Origin: an uncultured Alistipes sp.
GTDB lineage: Bacteria; Bacteroidota; Bacteroidia; Bacteroidales; Rikenellaceae
Assembly (NCBI GenBank): GCA_900539755.1
Contig: UQDC01000007.1
Location: forward strand, 45,953 to 109,952
Reading direction: 5' to 3'
Length of the DNA stretch: 64,000 bases
Numbering within the stretch: position 1 is the first letter of the stretch; every line of letters begins with the position of its first letter. A program made the position numbers and the translations under genes. Below, in pieces: positions 1 through 9,742 of this stretch. The notes under the pieces were generated by a model. That model was given only the letters and a program-made list of their open reading frames with translations, did no database searches and had not been told where the DNA came from.

Positions 1-315
1 GATCCGTTTGAGGGTGAACTCCCCATCCAGAAAACAGACCACAATGTCGCCGTCCTGGGGGTGGAGCGACTTGTCCACCACCAACAGATTGCCGTCATAG
101 ATACCGGCATCCTGCATGCTGTCCCCCTCGACCCGAACAAAAAAGGTTGCTGCACTATCCTTGATCAGCAGCCGGTTCAGATCGAGCGATCCCTCGACAA
201 AGTCTTCGGCCGGAGAGGGAAAGCCGGCATGTACTCCCGAAGAGGCAAAGGGAAGTTCAACGGTTGAATCGGTGTGTGCTTCGTATGCAGTGAGTTCTAT
301 ATGATCGTTTCCCAT
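1..315 (-). CDS. umuD: UmuD-like SOS mutagenesis autopeptidase, C-terminus cut off by window edge
   Basis: This is the first 105 codons of a UmuD/LexA-type S24 serine autopeptidase, read from the sequence by translating the minus strand from the ATG at 313-315. The self-cleavage bond would be A30-G31 in an AGFPSPA context. The catalytic serine is S66 in GDSM and the general base is K103 in TLKR; the 37-residue Ser-Lys spacing is the same as in E. coli UmuD (S60/K97). In the family, RecA filaments trigger cleavage and the product joins UmuC as the translesion polymerase Pol V. There is no DNA-binding domain before the cleavage site, so it is UmuD and not LexA. The last residues, and probably umuC, lie beyond the left edge. 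I saw no clear SOS box in the 43 bases upstream. Confidence 0.9.
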   Translation of the reverse strand, partial: MGNDHIELTAYEAHTDSTVELPFASSGVHAGFPSPAEDFVEGSLDLNRLLIKDSAATFFVRVEGDSMQDAGIYDGNLLVVDKSLHPQDGDIVVCFLDGEFTLKRI

Positions 316-358
316 GGCAATGTCTCCGTATGACGATGTGAAGTTACCGATTTTTTAT

Positions 359-1216
359 TTAAACGGATTCAATAGGCACAACGGTATGCACCGGATCGGT
401 GTCCGGATCGTCGTCTCGTTGCAGATAAACCCGGGGTGAGGTGCCGGTAATCTGTTTGAAAACTCGGTTGAAATTGTTGGGGGTGTTGAATCCTACTTCG
501 TATGCAATCTCTTGGATGGTCTTTTCACGATCAGTCAGCAGTTCGATGGCTCGTAAGATGCGCCAATGGTTGACCAAACTGCTGAACCGGATTCCCGAGG
601 TGTGGAACAGACGGCTCAGATTGCGGGTCGAGAGATTGAATCGGGAGGCCAGCAGCTCCATGTCGAGTCGGTCGCTCAGGTGGCGGTTGATGTAGTTTAA
701 TATGGGAGTCAATCGTGGATCGTTAGGAATAATTAGTGGACGGAGTAAAAACGGTTCCGTAGGATTGATCTGAGGCATCAGATTGAAAAAACTGGATGCA
801 TAGCGATAGAGATCGGGTTGAGTGCGACTTTGGATACAAGGGGCGTGTGATGCAATAAACTTCATGTTCTCACCGATCAGGGGGCGAACTCCCCAAATGT
901 AAAACAGCGCTTTGGGATCCTGTTCGTTTTCGATGGGCAGATTGATGTAGAAAACAGTCAGTGAAACCTGTCGGCTGTTGCTGGATACTTTGTGTTTGGT
1001 GCGACTCGGAATCCAGGCCAGATGTCGTTCGGGTACAAAGTAATTATTCGAACCGATCTTGATGTGCAGGGTTCCAGACAAGGTGTATATGATTTGGAAT
1101 TTCTCATGCGCATGTGTAGGCAGGTTGATTGCTTCCCAACCGGTCCGTTTGATCAGAATCTCCTCTGTATCCGATTCTCCAATATGAGCAAGGTATCTGC
1201 GCTGTTCTTCGTTCAT
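359..1216 (-). CDS. AraC-family transcriptional regulator with cupin-like sensor domain
   Basis: A 285-residue AraC/XylS regulator. Residues about 15-110 form a cupin-like N-terminal sensing domain (His-rich PTHAHEKF strand followed by beta-rich sequence). Residues about 165-270 hold two helix-turn-helix motifs, the second ending in the typical IAYEVGFNTPNNFNRVFK...GTSP signature. It is transcribed away from the TolC-HlyD-MFS efflux cluster, the usual position for a local regulator, so it probably controls that cluster; this is inference. A good Bacteroidetes promoter precedes it (1266-1297). The gene is intact although two of the neighbouring efflux genes are broken. The ligand is not identifiable. 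Confidence 0.9.
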   Translation of the reverse strand: MNEEQRRYLAHIGESDTEEILIKRTGWEAINLPTHAHEKFQIIYTLSGTLHIKIGSNNYFVPERHLAWIPSRTKHKVSSNSRQVSLTVFYINLPIENEQDPKALFYIWGVRPLIGENMKFIASHAPCIQSRTQPDLYRYASSFFNLMPQINPTEPFLLRPLIIPNDPRLTPILNYINRHLSDRLDMELLASRFNLSTRNLSRLFHTSGIRFSSLVNHWRILRAIELLTDREKTIQEIAYEVGFNTPNNFNRVFKQITGTSPRVYLQRDDDPDTDPVHTVVPIESV

Positions 1217-1641
1217 TGTTTTGGCGGAAAATGGTAATATTATTGCATAATTTGCAAAAACGGAGCAAATTTAAAGGAATACTTTTGCATCGTCAAATCA
1301 CGAAGTCAATCCCTGAGTCTTATTTTGACTTTTTTGATAGTGCAGATTCCAGTTTTTGTGGACTGAAGCCTGAGATAAGGATGCATATATCACTACAAGA
1401 AAAGGTCGAGTGAAGGGGATAAGCAGCGGATTGTAATAGGTCTGAAGAGTTTCTCTGTTATCGTTGCAGATGATATTTAGTCGGTATCTGTTTGATACAC
1501 GATTGATCGGATGGAGACTTTGACTTGATTTGATGTGCGTGTTAGAAGATGCTCCTTGGAGAGTATTTTGGCTGTAACCGTGCGGCCACAACGCAGATGA
1601 GGTTTGACACCGGTAAAAGGTTACCGGTTGGTTGGAGGTTG
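1217..1641. other. Divergent intergenic region between regulator and efflux cluster
   Basis: No convincing gene. It holds the regulator promoter on the minus strand (1266-1297) and, on the plus strand, a TACTTTTG at 1280-1287 that matches the Bacteroidetes -7 box but has no well-placed TTTG upstream. The remainder shows no long reading frame with coding character. Confidence 0.6.
1266..1297 (-). promoter_or_regulatory. Bacteroidetes-type promoter of the AraC regulator
   Basis: On the minus strand a TTTG (1297-1294) is followed after 20 bases by TAAATTTG (1273-1266). This matches the Bacteroidetes primary sigma factor consensus TTTG-N19-21-TAnnTTTG. The predicted transcript would start near 1259, about 45 bases before the ATG at 1216. 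Confidence 0.65.
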
Positions 1642-2966
1642 ATGAATGTGAATATGATAGACGAGGACGAATTTTTTTAGCGGTATTTTCTTTTTGAGTT
1701 CTTTATGTAGTGCGTCTGCCCAGTCTGTCTCTCTCTCAGCATTGACGAGATGTTTCGACTGGCCGATCAGAACAGCAAGAGCATTCGAATGCACGAATTG
1801 GCCATCAGTGAGGCTGAACAGGGCGTGAAGGTGGCCAAAGATGGTCGTTTGCCGTCGATCGGTTTCGGACTGGAACTCCAATATATCGGAGATGGATGGT
1901 TGTCGGATCGGGACTTTTCGAATGGAGTCCATGCCGATATGCCTCATTTCGGTAACTCTTATGTGATCAAGGCTTCGCAGGTGGTTTACGCGGGGGGGCT
2001 GTGTCGCGTAATATTGAATCGAGTCGTCTGTCACAGCAGATGACGGAACAGGAGTACGCCAACAATCGCCAAAATGTGCGTTTCCTTTTATTAGGCCACT
2101 ATCTGGATCTGTTTCAACTCAACAATCAAAAGGTCGTTTACGAAAAAAATATCGAGCAGACACGCCTGCTGGTCAAAGATATGCAGGCCTCTTATCGTCA
2201 AGGAACCGCTCTCAAAAGCGATATTACCCGTTATGAACTTCAACTTCAGAATCTGGAGCTTGCTCTTACCTCTGTTAAGGATAAGATAGATATTCTCAGT
2301 TATCGTTTGGCGACCACTATCGGTTTGGATCCAGGGGTGCAGATTGTGCCGGATTCGATGGAGTTGCGCAAACTGACTGTTGAGGATCATAGTGAAGCGA
2401 GTTGGATGCAGCAGTTGGAGGAGTCTCCTTCAATTCGGTTGGCTGATCTGAAAATTGCCCAAGAGGAGAATAGGGAGCAGAAATTGCGGGCAGAACGTCG
2501 TCCACAGGTTCAAGTTTTTGCTACCAATGATTTCACAGGACCGATTTTGATTGAGGTGCCTCCGTTAAATAAAAACTTTACCAATTGGTACGCTGGGGTA
2601 GGCATATCCTACAATATCGATGCGTTGTTCCGTACAGGGAAGAAGCTGAGACAGGCTCGTTTTGCAACGCAAAAGATGGAGGAGGCGCGCAATCTGGCGC
2701 TTGAGGAGGCTGAAAATTCGGTGCATGCGGCCTATGTTAATCTCAATGAAGCCTATATCCGGCTGCGGACGCAGCGTAAAAGTGTCCAACTGGCGCATGA
2801 AAACTTCAATATTGTCCGCCAACGTTATGTGAACGGTCTGGCCCTGATTACCGATATGCTCGATGCCAGCAATACGCAACTCGACATGGAGTTGCAGTTG
2901 GCCAACTACCAGATTGGTATCATCTACCAGTACTATTTGCTGAAGAAGATCACCGGAACGATTTAA
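1642..2966 (+). pseudogene. TolC-family outer membrane efflux protein, three frameshifts
   Basis: The gene encodes a TolC-like outer-membrane channel, but its frame is interrupted three times, each time in a simple repeat. From the ATG at 1642 the frame must lose one T in the T7 run at 1672-1678 to enter a signal peptide (FFLSSLCSASAQS, 1685 onward). It must then lose one TC unit in the (TC)5 tract at 1728-1737 to reach SIDEMFRLADQNSKSI. Finally it must gain one G in the G7 run at 1992-1998 to continue from YAGG into AVSRNIESS. The last 320 codons (to 2966) are open and show the long alpha-helical hairpins of the family (for example AENSVHAAYVNLNEAYIRL). It heads a TolC-HlyD-MFS cassette. The frameshifts could be decay, phase variation, or homopolymer sequencing error. 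Confidence 0.8.
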
Positions 2967-3063
2967 CATCTTAATTTTTTGCTGGGAAGCGTTTCTCTCC
3001 CTGCTTGGTGATTTTGTTCAGTTGTTTCTATTCTCTAAATGTTCGTTTTGTAAAATAGAGGTT

Positions 3064-4104
3064 ATGCTTAAGATAAAAAATAAAAGACGGGTAATTCCGA
3101 ATATTGTGATCGGATTGGTGTTGTTGGTCGGCATTATTTGGGTGTGTGCAAAATTTGTGCATTTGGGAGGTGTTGAGTATACCAACAATGCACAGGTCAA
3201 TCAGCATCTGACACCGATCAATACACGTGTGCAGGGATTTATCAAACAGATCTGTTTTGAGGAGTATCAGCCGGTGAAGAAGGGAGATACGTTGGTGATT
3301 ATTGATGATACCGAGTATCAGTTGAAGGTAGCTCAGGCCGAAGCTGATTATCAGAATGCATTGGCAGGTATGAGCGCCATGCATACGACGATCAATACGG
3401 CAGAGAATAATATTTCGGTGACGGATGCTGCCATTGAGGAGCAGCGGGTTCGGTTACAAAATGCGGAGGCCGATTTCAAACGTTATCAGGAGCTGCTCAA
3501 AGGGGAGGCGGTGACCCCGCAACAGTTTGATCGAGTGAAAGCAGATTATGAGGCGACCCAGGCCCGTTATGAGCAGCTTTTGCGGTAGAAGCAGTCTTCG
3601 TTGTTGATCAAGCAGGAGCAGACCCAGCGACTTGAACAGAATGAGTCGGCGATCAAATTGGCAGAGGCTGCGCTGAATCTGGCTAAACTGAATCTCTCCT
3701 ATACGGTGATTCGGGCAACGACTGATGGAGTGACCGGGCGTAAGGATATTCACGAAGGGGAATTGGTTCAGTCGGGACAAACTTTGGTAACTTTGGTGGA
3801 TGGTACGGAAAAGTGGGTGATTGCCAACTATAAGGAGACACAGACTACCGATATGCACCGCGGACAGTTGGTAGAGATGCAGGTCGATGCCATTCCCGGG
3901 GCGACCTATCAGGGACGTATCGTCTCTATTTCTGATGCAACGGGATCGTTCTATTCGCTGATCCCGCAGGATAATTCGGCCGGAAACTTTGTCAAGGTAG
4001 AACAGCGTATCCCAGTCCGTATCGAATTTACCGATCAGAACAGCCCTGAAAACCTGAAACGGTTGCGCGCCGGAATGAATGTCGAGTGTTCGGTAAAATT
4101 GTAA
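3064..4104 (+). pseudogene. HlyD/EmrA-type periplasmic adaptor, amber-interrupted
   Basis: This is a membrane-fusion protein of a drug efflux pump. It has an N-terminal transmembrane anchor (residues about 12-32), a lipoyl-like half (GFIKQICFEEYQPVKKGDTLVIID), a long coiled coil, the second lipoyl half (LSYTVIRATTDGVTGR) and a beta-barrel domain. The frame is continuous from 3064 to 4104 apart from one TAG at 3586-3588, where the flanking codons suggest a CAG-to-TAG change inside the coiled coil. The start at 3064 is preferred because MLKIKNKRR leads straight into the membrane anchor. It lies between the broken TolC gene and the MFS gene, 4 bases before the latter. Without suppression it would give a 174-residue fragment that cannot complete the adaptor. 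Confidence 0.85.
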
Positions 4105-4108
4105 CGGG

Positions 4109-5692
4109 ATGTTTCGGGATTTTTTTGAAAGACGTCCGCGCATTCCCTATTTCAAAGAGTCGGTCCCACTGCCGATTTGTATGGGATTGTCGTTCTTCTT
4201 TGCACTGGTCTTCCAGTTCAATGCAGGGGTATTTTTGCCGACAGCTACCCAAATGTCCAGTATGTGGGGGTGGCTTAAGGAGGATGTGCAGATGGCTGCC
4301 TATGCCTCCTTTATTGGAATGACTTTGATTTTCCCGATTCTTTTCCGACTCAAGTTCCGCTTTCCGACCCGTTCGATTTTACTTACGGTTTGTCCGATCT
4401 TGATTGCCTGCAACCTGATCTCGATGCAGACACGTAATGTCTATCTGTTGGTGGCGGTCTGTTTTGTGTCGGGAATTTTCCGTATGTGGGGAACGTTCGA
4501 GTGCTTTTCCAACGTGCGATTGAGTGTCTCTCCCTCCGGAAACTTTTCGATCTTTTATCCGGTGATCTATATTATCGTCCTTGAAAGTATCCAGCTTTCC
4601 GGATTGGTGGCCGTACATATCAGCGATTGGGCAAACTGGCAATATATGCACTGGTTTGTCATTGGGCTGTTGTGTATTGTCTGGTTCTTGATCTTCACGT
4701 TGACCCGTTCCATTCGGCTGTTTCCCAAAAAACCGCTCTACGGAATCGACTGGTTTGGCGGTGCTTTGTGGGGCGTATTCCTTTTTGCAGTTATTTTTAT
4801 TTGTATCTACGGTGAATATTATGACTGGCTCGACAGTCCGCTGATTCGGCTCAGTATCGTAGTGGCTATTGTAGCTTTACTGCTCAATATCAATCGTATG
4901 GCAATATTGAAACGCCCTTATATATCTCCTCAGGTGTTTCGCTATCGCCACTTCCCGACTGTCCTGTTTCTATTCCTGATGCTCTGCCTATTTTTGACCA
5001 CCTCGACCGTTTTGCAGGAGATGTTCATGAAATCGATCCTTCGTTACGACCAACTGAACGCTGTCTCCATCAATTGGTGCGTTTTTATCGGGATTCTGAT
5101 TGGTTCTGCAACCGTCTTTTATCGGCAGGCTATCTTGGGAGAAGGATATAAGCTTTTGATCTATCTCGGCTTTTTGTTGTTGGTGGTCTATCAATATTGT
5201 CTCTATTTCCTGATACATCCCAATCTGAATATTGAAAGCCTCTATTTGCCCAATTTTTTGCGGGGAATCGGATACGGAATTCTGTATGTATCGTTGACGA
5301 TCTATGTGGCTAAAAGTGTGCCGTTTCAACACTTTTTTCAAGGACTTTGCGTGTTGAGCTTTATTCGTACCAGTATTGCAACACCGCTGGGAACTTCGAT
5401 CTTGGGGTGTTGGATGCGTTATCTGCAGCAGGATAATTTGGGATTGTTGAGCCGCAATATGGATCACGTCAGAGAATGGGCTCCTCATATTTCGATTCAA
5501 CAACTTTACGGTGAAGTATCGATGCAGGCAACGCTGTTGAGCCTCAAAGAGCTGTTCGGATGGATTTGTATCGTTGGTACTCTGTTTTTGCTCTCTCTCT
5601 TTGCTTACCGGATATGGATGAAATCGTGGAGGATGAGCCATCAGGTGTTGCGTAAGGTGAAAAGCCGGTATCCTGAACCGTGGCTTTCGTGA
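4109..5692 (+). CDS. EmrB/QacA-like MFS efflux permease (DHA2 type)
   Basis: A 527-residue polytopic inner-membrane protein with roughly 14 hydrophobic segments, as expected for the DHA2 family of proton-driven drug exporters. Its position directly after the HlyD-type adaptor (4-base gap) and a TolC-type channel makes it the permease of an EmrAB-TolC style pump. Unlike its two partners the frame is intact. The start at 4109 is the first ATG after the adaptor stop and precedes a short cytoplasmic arm (FRDFFERRPRIPYF) typical of these permeases. Substrate unknown. If the two upstream genes are truly dead the permease may be non-functional or may work alone. Confidence 0.85.
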   Translation: MFRDFFERRPRIPYFKESVPLPICMGLSFFFALVFQFNAGVFLPTATQMSSMWGWLKEDVQMAAYASFIGMTLIFPILFRLKFRFPTRSILLTVCPILIACNLISMQTRNVYLLVAVCFVSGIFRMWGTFECFSNVRLSVSPSGNFSIFYPVIYIIVLESIQLSGLVAVHISDWANWQYMHWFVIGLLCIVWFLIFTLTRSIRLFPKKPLYGIDWFGGALWGVFLFAVIFICIYGEYYDWLDSPLIRLSIVVAIVALLLNINRMAILKRPYISPQVFRYRHFPTVLFLFLMLCLFLTTSTVLQEMFMKSILRYDQLNAVSINWCVFIGILIGSATVFYRQAILGEGYKLLIYLGFLLLVVYQYCLYFLIHPNLNIESLYLPNFLRGIGYGILYVSLTIYVAKSVPFQHFFQGLCVLSFIRTSIATPLGTSILGCWMRYLQQDNLGLLSRNMDHVREWAPHISIQQLYGEVSMQATLLSLKELFGWICIVGTLFLLSLFAYRIWMKSWRMSHQVLRKVKSRYPEPWLS

Positions 5693-5884
5693 TGTGTGCA
5701 GTTGGGTGCTGATTTATAATTTTTTGTCGTTATCATGCATGTCAAGGTCATTTAAGCCATTTTCTTGTCAGAAGCATCTTTTACAACTGTTTTTATATAA
5801 ATAGATATCCAATTCGGCTTTTGGTGTGGACTTGGATAATGGTAGTTATTGACTACATTTGGGAAAAATCAGCAGTAACGCAAA

Positions 5885-6802
5885 ATGCAGGATCCCAGAG
5901 ATTATACCCAGCAGATCAATGTAGTCATCGATCACATCAACACTCATTTGGATCAGAATTTAGATGTCAAGTCGTTGGCCGGATTGACCCATTTGTCACC
6001 TTTCCATTTTCATCGGATCTTTTCTGATGCAATGGGCGAACCTTTAGCAAAATATGTGATGCGTAAAAGGTTGGAACTTGCCGCTATCTATTTACGCCAC
6101 GATGTTTATAAACCTATTGCTATAATTGCTGCTGATACCGGCTTCCATTCATCCAACGTCTTTTGTCGGAACTTCAAACGCCATTTCGGTATGACAGCTG
6201 TTGAATATCGACGCAAAATGGAGCAGCAAGAGAGCAAGAATCATCCATCAGAACACAATAATGTGCCATATCAGCGATCCTATTTCCGGTACTTTTACCC
6301 CCGTAAATCATTTGACACTGGAGGTAAAAGTATGCAATGTGATTTTGAATTGAAACACATGGATGAAGTGCATATGGTGTATTGTCGCCATTATGGTGCC
6401 TATACTCAGATGCAACGGGCATTTGAAAAGTTGATGCAATGGGCCTATCCGCGAGGATTGGTAACTGCTCCGAATTTTCGTTTGGCAGCGATTTATCATG
6501 ACAATCCTCAAGTTACACCTGTTGATAAATTGATTTCAGATGCATGTCTGATTGTTGAACGGCCTGTTAAGACAGATGGAGAAATAGGGACATTCACCAT
6601 GCCTGCGGGACAATATGCTGTGGGACGGTTTGAAATTTCGTGGGAGGAGTTCCAGACTGCATGGTCCTGTATGTTTCAACTTATTGAAGAGCATGGATGT
6701 CAATGTTGTGGTTTGGCTTATGAGGTCTATTTGAATAACAGCGAAGAGCATCCGCAAAAAAAGTGGCTGATTGATATCTGTATTCCCGTCGAGGTAAAAT
6801 AG
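5885..6802 (+). CDS. AraC-type regulator with GyrI-like effector-binding domain
   Basis: A 305-residue regulator of the Rob/SoxS-GyrI architecture. Residues 1-110 carry two helix-turn-helix motifs (HLSPFHFHRIFSDAMGEPLAKYV and TGFHSSNVFCRNFKRHFGMTAVEYR). Residues about 145-305 form a GyrI-like domain that in the family binds small amphipathic molecules (DEVHMVYCRHYGAYTQMQRAFEKL near its start, WLIDICIPVEVK at its end). Such proteins usually sense drugs or other lipophilic compounds. It follows the efflux cluster on the same strand after about 190 bases but has its own terminator at 6877. Whether it regulates the pump is not shown. Cys-rich stretch HGCQCCGL in the sensing domain is unusual. Confidence 0.9.
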   Translation: MQDPRDYTQQINVVIDHINTHLDQNLDVKSLAGLTHLSPFHFHRIFSDAMGEPLAKYVMRKRLELAAIYLRHDVYKPIAIIAADTGFHSSNVFCRNFKRHFGMTAVEYRRKMEQQESKNHPSEHNNVPYQRSYFRYFYPRKSFDTGGKSMQCDFELKHMDEVHMVYCRHYGAYTQMQRAFEKLMQWAYPRGLVTAPNFRLAAIYHDNPQVTPVDKLISDACLIVERPVKTDGEIGTFTMPAGQYAVGRFEISWEEFQTAWSCMFQLIEEHGCQCCGLAYEVYLNNSEEHPQKKWLIDICIPVEVK

Positions 6803-6876
6803 TTTTATATGGATACCTTGGGGCAAAGATGCAGTTCTGCGGATAGATAAATCTTGATTAAATTTTAATTGTCATT

Positions 6877-6902
6877 AGGCGCTTGAAAGAGCGCCTTTTT
6901 TC
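6877..6902 (+). terminator. Rho-independent terminator after AraC/GyrI regulator
   Basis: Stem AGGCGCT (6877-6883), loop TGAAAG, stem AGCGCCT (6890-6896), followed directly by a run of T. Confidence 0.85.
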
Positions 6903-7267
6903 TTGTATGAAATTTTCAAAGGAGGCGAGGAATCGGGTTTACTGTTTGAATTTTAATAAGAGCTTGATGGTAATTACATGAAGACCTCTTTCCCCTGAGT
7001 GGAGAATGTGGTGCCATCTAATTTCCTTGAGTGATGCACTTGTGGCCGATATAGGGTTGCTATTACGCTTGTGGTTATTGAGAGTGATAAAGTTGGCTCT
7101 GTTGAGTTTTGCAAGGGAAATAGTGTAAAAGAAAGTTTTTTAGCCTTTGTAAGCCTTTCAAATGAATGATCTGTGAGTATTTGCGATTTTTTTTGAAATT
7201 GAGACCGATGGGAAAAATTTTAGCGTCTAAAATGGAGCGTTCGAAGATGAAATCATTGTGTTTTCTC

Positions 7268-7275
7268 TATTTTTG
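7268..7275 (+). promoter_or_regulatory. -7 promoter box (TATTTTTG) of the HD hydrolase gene
   Basis: TATTTTTG fits TAnnTTTG. A transcript starting near 7282 would have a leader of about 16 bases before the ATG at 7298, which argues against the longer frame from 7166. No good -33 TTTG is seen. Confidence 0.45.
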
Positions 7276-7297
7276 CAAAGGGTTTCAGGATAGTTTT

Positions 7298-7798
7298 ATG
7301 GAGTGGAAAGATCGCATCAGCAGTAAGGTAATTGAATTTTATGCAGGTGAGGAGCCGGCTATTGCGCAGATTCAGCATACACAAACTGTCGCTTCATATA
7401 CCCGGATGATTGCTGCCGGAGAGGGGATTGAAGGACGTATGCTGGATTTGATGGAAACTGCAGCTTGGCTGCATGACATAGGATGTCCGGATGCCCGCCG
7501 CTGCTATGGAGATAGTCTGCCTGTGCACCAACAAGAGATGGGTCGCCAAAAGGTCAGTGTGTGGATGCAGGAGATAGAGGAGTTGACCAGGGAAGAGAAA
7601 CAGTGGTTGGCAGATGTCGTGGGAACTCATCATCGTTTTGACTCTGCCAGACAGTTCCATTTTGAACCCTTGTATGAGGCTGATTTAATTGTCAATTTGA
7701 TAGAGGGGTATTACGAACGGAGCCATGCTCGACACTATTACGATACCGTGATGACTACAGCAACCGGTCGCAAACTGTTTGTTTCCCTGTTCTTATAA
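7298..7798 (+). CDS. HD-domain phosphohydrolase
   Basis: A 166-residue protein with a single HD domain. The metal ligands are visible as an early His (QHTQTVASY), the HD pair in AAWLHDIGCPDA, a His in LPVHQQEMG, and a distal Asp in LYEADLIVNL. Family members hydrolyse phosphate esters of nucleotides or nucleotide second messengers; the substrate cannot be told from sequence. It lies 133 bases before the exonuclease gene on the same strand, and both could act in nucleotide metabolism. I chose the start at 7298 because a -7 box lies just upstream and the protein begins cleanly with MEWKDRI. Probably cytosolic. Confidence 0.85.
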   Translation: MEWKDRISSKVIEFYAGEEPAIAQIQHTQTVASYTRMIAAGEGIEGRMLDLMETAAWLHDIGCPDARRCYGDSLPVHQQEMGRQKVSVWMQEIEELTREEKQWLADVVGTHHRFDSARQFHFEPLYEADLIVNLIEGYYERSHARHYYDTVMTTATGRKLFVSLFL

Positions 7799-7931
7799 AC
7801 GACACTTTTAAGTGCGGATAATTTGTGCTTTTCATTGATCAAGGCATCTGTGTATAAGGGCCAGTCAAAGTGACCTGCAGATGGAAGCAGCGTAGCATGT
7901 TGAGTATTTATCGTTCGGGTAAAAGAGGGTT

Positions 7932-8444
7932 ATGAATAGTTTTGCAGCTATAGATTTTGAGACGGCCAACCAACATCGTTATAGTGTATGTAGTGTCGGT
8001 GTTGTGATTGTCCGTGACGGGAAGCCTGTAAAAACGTTTTATGAGTTGATTCGTCCTGAACCCAATTACTATTGTCGTTGGGCTACTGAAGTGCATGGAT
8101 TGACCCGTAACGATACGGATAATGCCGAATTGTTTCCAACCGTCTGGCAACGCATCGCACCTGAATTAGAAGAGTTGCCGTTGGTGGCTCACAACAGCGT
8201 ATTTGATGAGGGCTGTTTACGGCATGCTTTCCGTCATTTCGATATGCCGTATCCGGATTATCATTTCCGGTGTACCTGTCGCTTGGCTCGCAAACATTTT
8301 CCACAATTGCCAAATCATCGTTTGGATACTGTATCGGAATTTGTCGGTTATGATTTGCAGAACCACCATCATGCTTTGGCTGATGCGGAAGCCTGTGCCC
8401 GCATTATGCTCTATTTACTTAACGAAGACTTGGTCTGTTTGTAA
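7932..8444 (+). CDS. DEDDh 3'-5' exonuclease (DnaQ-like)
   Basis: A 170-residue exonuclease of the DnaQ superfamily. Exo I is AIDFETAN (D8 and E10), exo II is LVAHNSVFDEGCL, and exo III is HHHALADAEACA with the histidine five residues before the last catalytic aspartate, so it belongs to the DEDDh group. It is a single-domain protein like the stand-alone epsilon-type proofreading or RNase T-type enzymes, and is annotated in many Bacteroidetes as a DNA polymerase III epsilon-like exonuclease. Whether it acts in replication, repair or RNA trimming is unknown. A weak hairpin (GCAAGT...ACTTGC, 8458-8481) follows the stop codon. Confidence 0.85.
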   Translation: MNSFAAIDFETANQHRYSVCSVGVVIVRDGKPVKTFYELIRPEPNYYCRWATEVHGLTRNDTDNAELFPTVWQRIAPELEELPLVAHNSVFDEGCLRHAFRHFDMPYPDYHFRCTCRLARKHFPQLPNHRLDTVSEFVGYDLQNHHHALADAEACARIMLYLLNEDLVCL

Positions 8445-9730
8445 TTTTTATTGATTTGCAAGTGAGTTGTTTTTTACTTGCGGTGGATCTGTTTCCACGA
8501 TTTGCAGATAGGCAATAGCTTTAATATTGTCCCATTTTGATGATCTTTGTTTGTGGTGTATATCACTGGTAAATAGATTTTATTGAAAAAATCGATAGAG
8601 GGTGTCATATTTACACAAAAGAGATCTTTTCTTTCTGAGGTCGCTCAAATTTTTCCAAAGTATTCCATGCTCAATGAGGCATACTAAGCGAATGGAATGG
8701 TTGATCCGGATTCATTTGCTGCAACGCTTTGTGTTCTATAATTCCTTTTTATCCATCATTTGTTGCATGAAATTTACAAAGTTGAGGATCGCAAGCTATG
8801 TTTGAATAAAAAAAGTGATGATTTTCTTTTATTTCAACTGGACGAAGTAAATCTTTTCTTTTGTTTTTGATTATAAAAACTTTGATTTTTGATTTTCTGG
8901 AAAGATGGCTGTCTGGTGTTAAGATTTTTATTCAAAGTGTAGAAAAATGTTATTTTTCTGTATTTAATCTGTTTACTTTCAATCTATTGTTGTCCGGTGG
9001 ATTGTGTTGCTTATTTGGTAAGTGTCTTAATCCGATAAATCCGGAATAGATAAACTGTGATTTTTGTCGGAAGTTAATCGAAATTCATGTTTTCGACGAG
9101 AAATTTGTTGAGATGAAAATTTGTGTAAAATAGTGTTGCGCAAACGATTGTTTAGCTTGTTTTGTCCCGAACAATAACTATTTTTGCAGTCCATTTTTTC
9201 CAAAGAATTGAGTGGCATCTTGACATAAGGGTTGAAGTTTGACACGTATAGAATACGAGAAATTTTATTCCTGATTGGAGGCGGAATAAAAAGGCAGATC
9301 GGTTTGTTTGAAGCTCTTTGGCATTACTTCATGATGCAGGACTTATTTATGTTTGGAGAAACGGGGAGAGCGTATTCAGTTCTTTAAAAATAGGGATAGT
9401 AAAACGAGCCTGTGAGCACTCTGAAAAGAGTGTGTAATAACAGGTTTTACAGCATGGTTTATGTTGTGAAATCCGGGAAATCGATTGGCCGGTCTTGTGT
9501 TATTGTTTTGATTGATAGTGACTTTTGTGTTAAAATTTATGAACACCCGGAGTCGTTTTGTATATTGCGAGATAGATATATGCCGAAAAGTCTGATGACT
9601 TATTGGTTTGCCTGCTTTTAGTCCGTCAGGTTTTGGTCCGAAAGGGTGACTGTGTGTGAAATTTAGAGCCAACGTATATGCTTTACGCTGGTACAGTAAA
9701 ATAAATAGGCAATCTCTAATTCTCAATGTT
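8445..9730. other. Long AT-rich intergenic region upstream of the sugar operon
   Basis: About 1.3 kb with no gene I can support. Short open frames at 8602-8805 and 8861-9049 have no recognisable domains, poor codon character and no clear start signals. A TATGTTTG at 9348-9355 fits the Bacteroidetes -7 box and could begin a leader of about 380 bases for the TonB-dependent receptor. No conserved RNA family was recognised. The length suggests lost genes or a regulatory leader. Confidence 0.5.
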
Positions 9731-9742
9731 ATGAGTGCATCC

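Larger units (their letters stand above)
6803..7297. other. Intergenic region with terminator and promoter
   Basis: No supported gene. Contains the rho-independent terminator of the AraC/GyrI gene (6877-6902) and, at its right end, the -7 box for the HD hydrolase (7268-7275). An in-frame upstream ATG at 7166 would extend the HD protein, but the extension lacks family similarity and spans the promoter. Confidence 0.6.

Noticed and set aside
8602..9049. Two short plus-strand open frames in the 1.3-kb gap
   Set aside because: No domain, signal peptide, promoter box or coding character; both lie in AT-rich DNA where such frames arise by chance.
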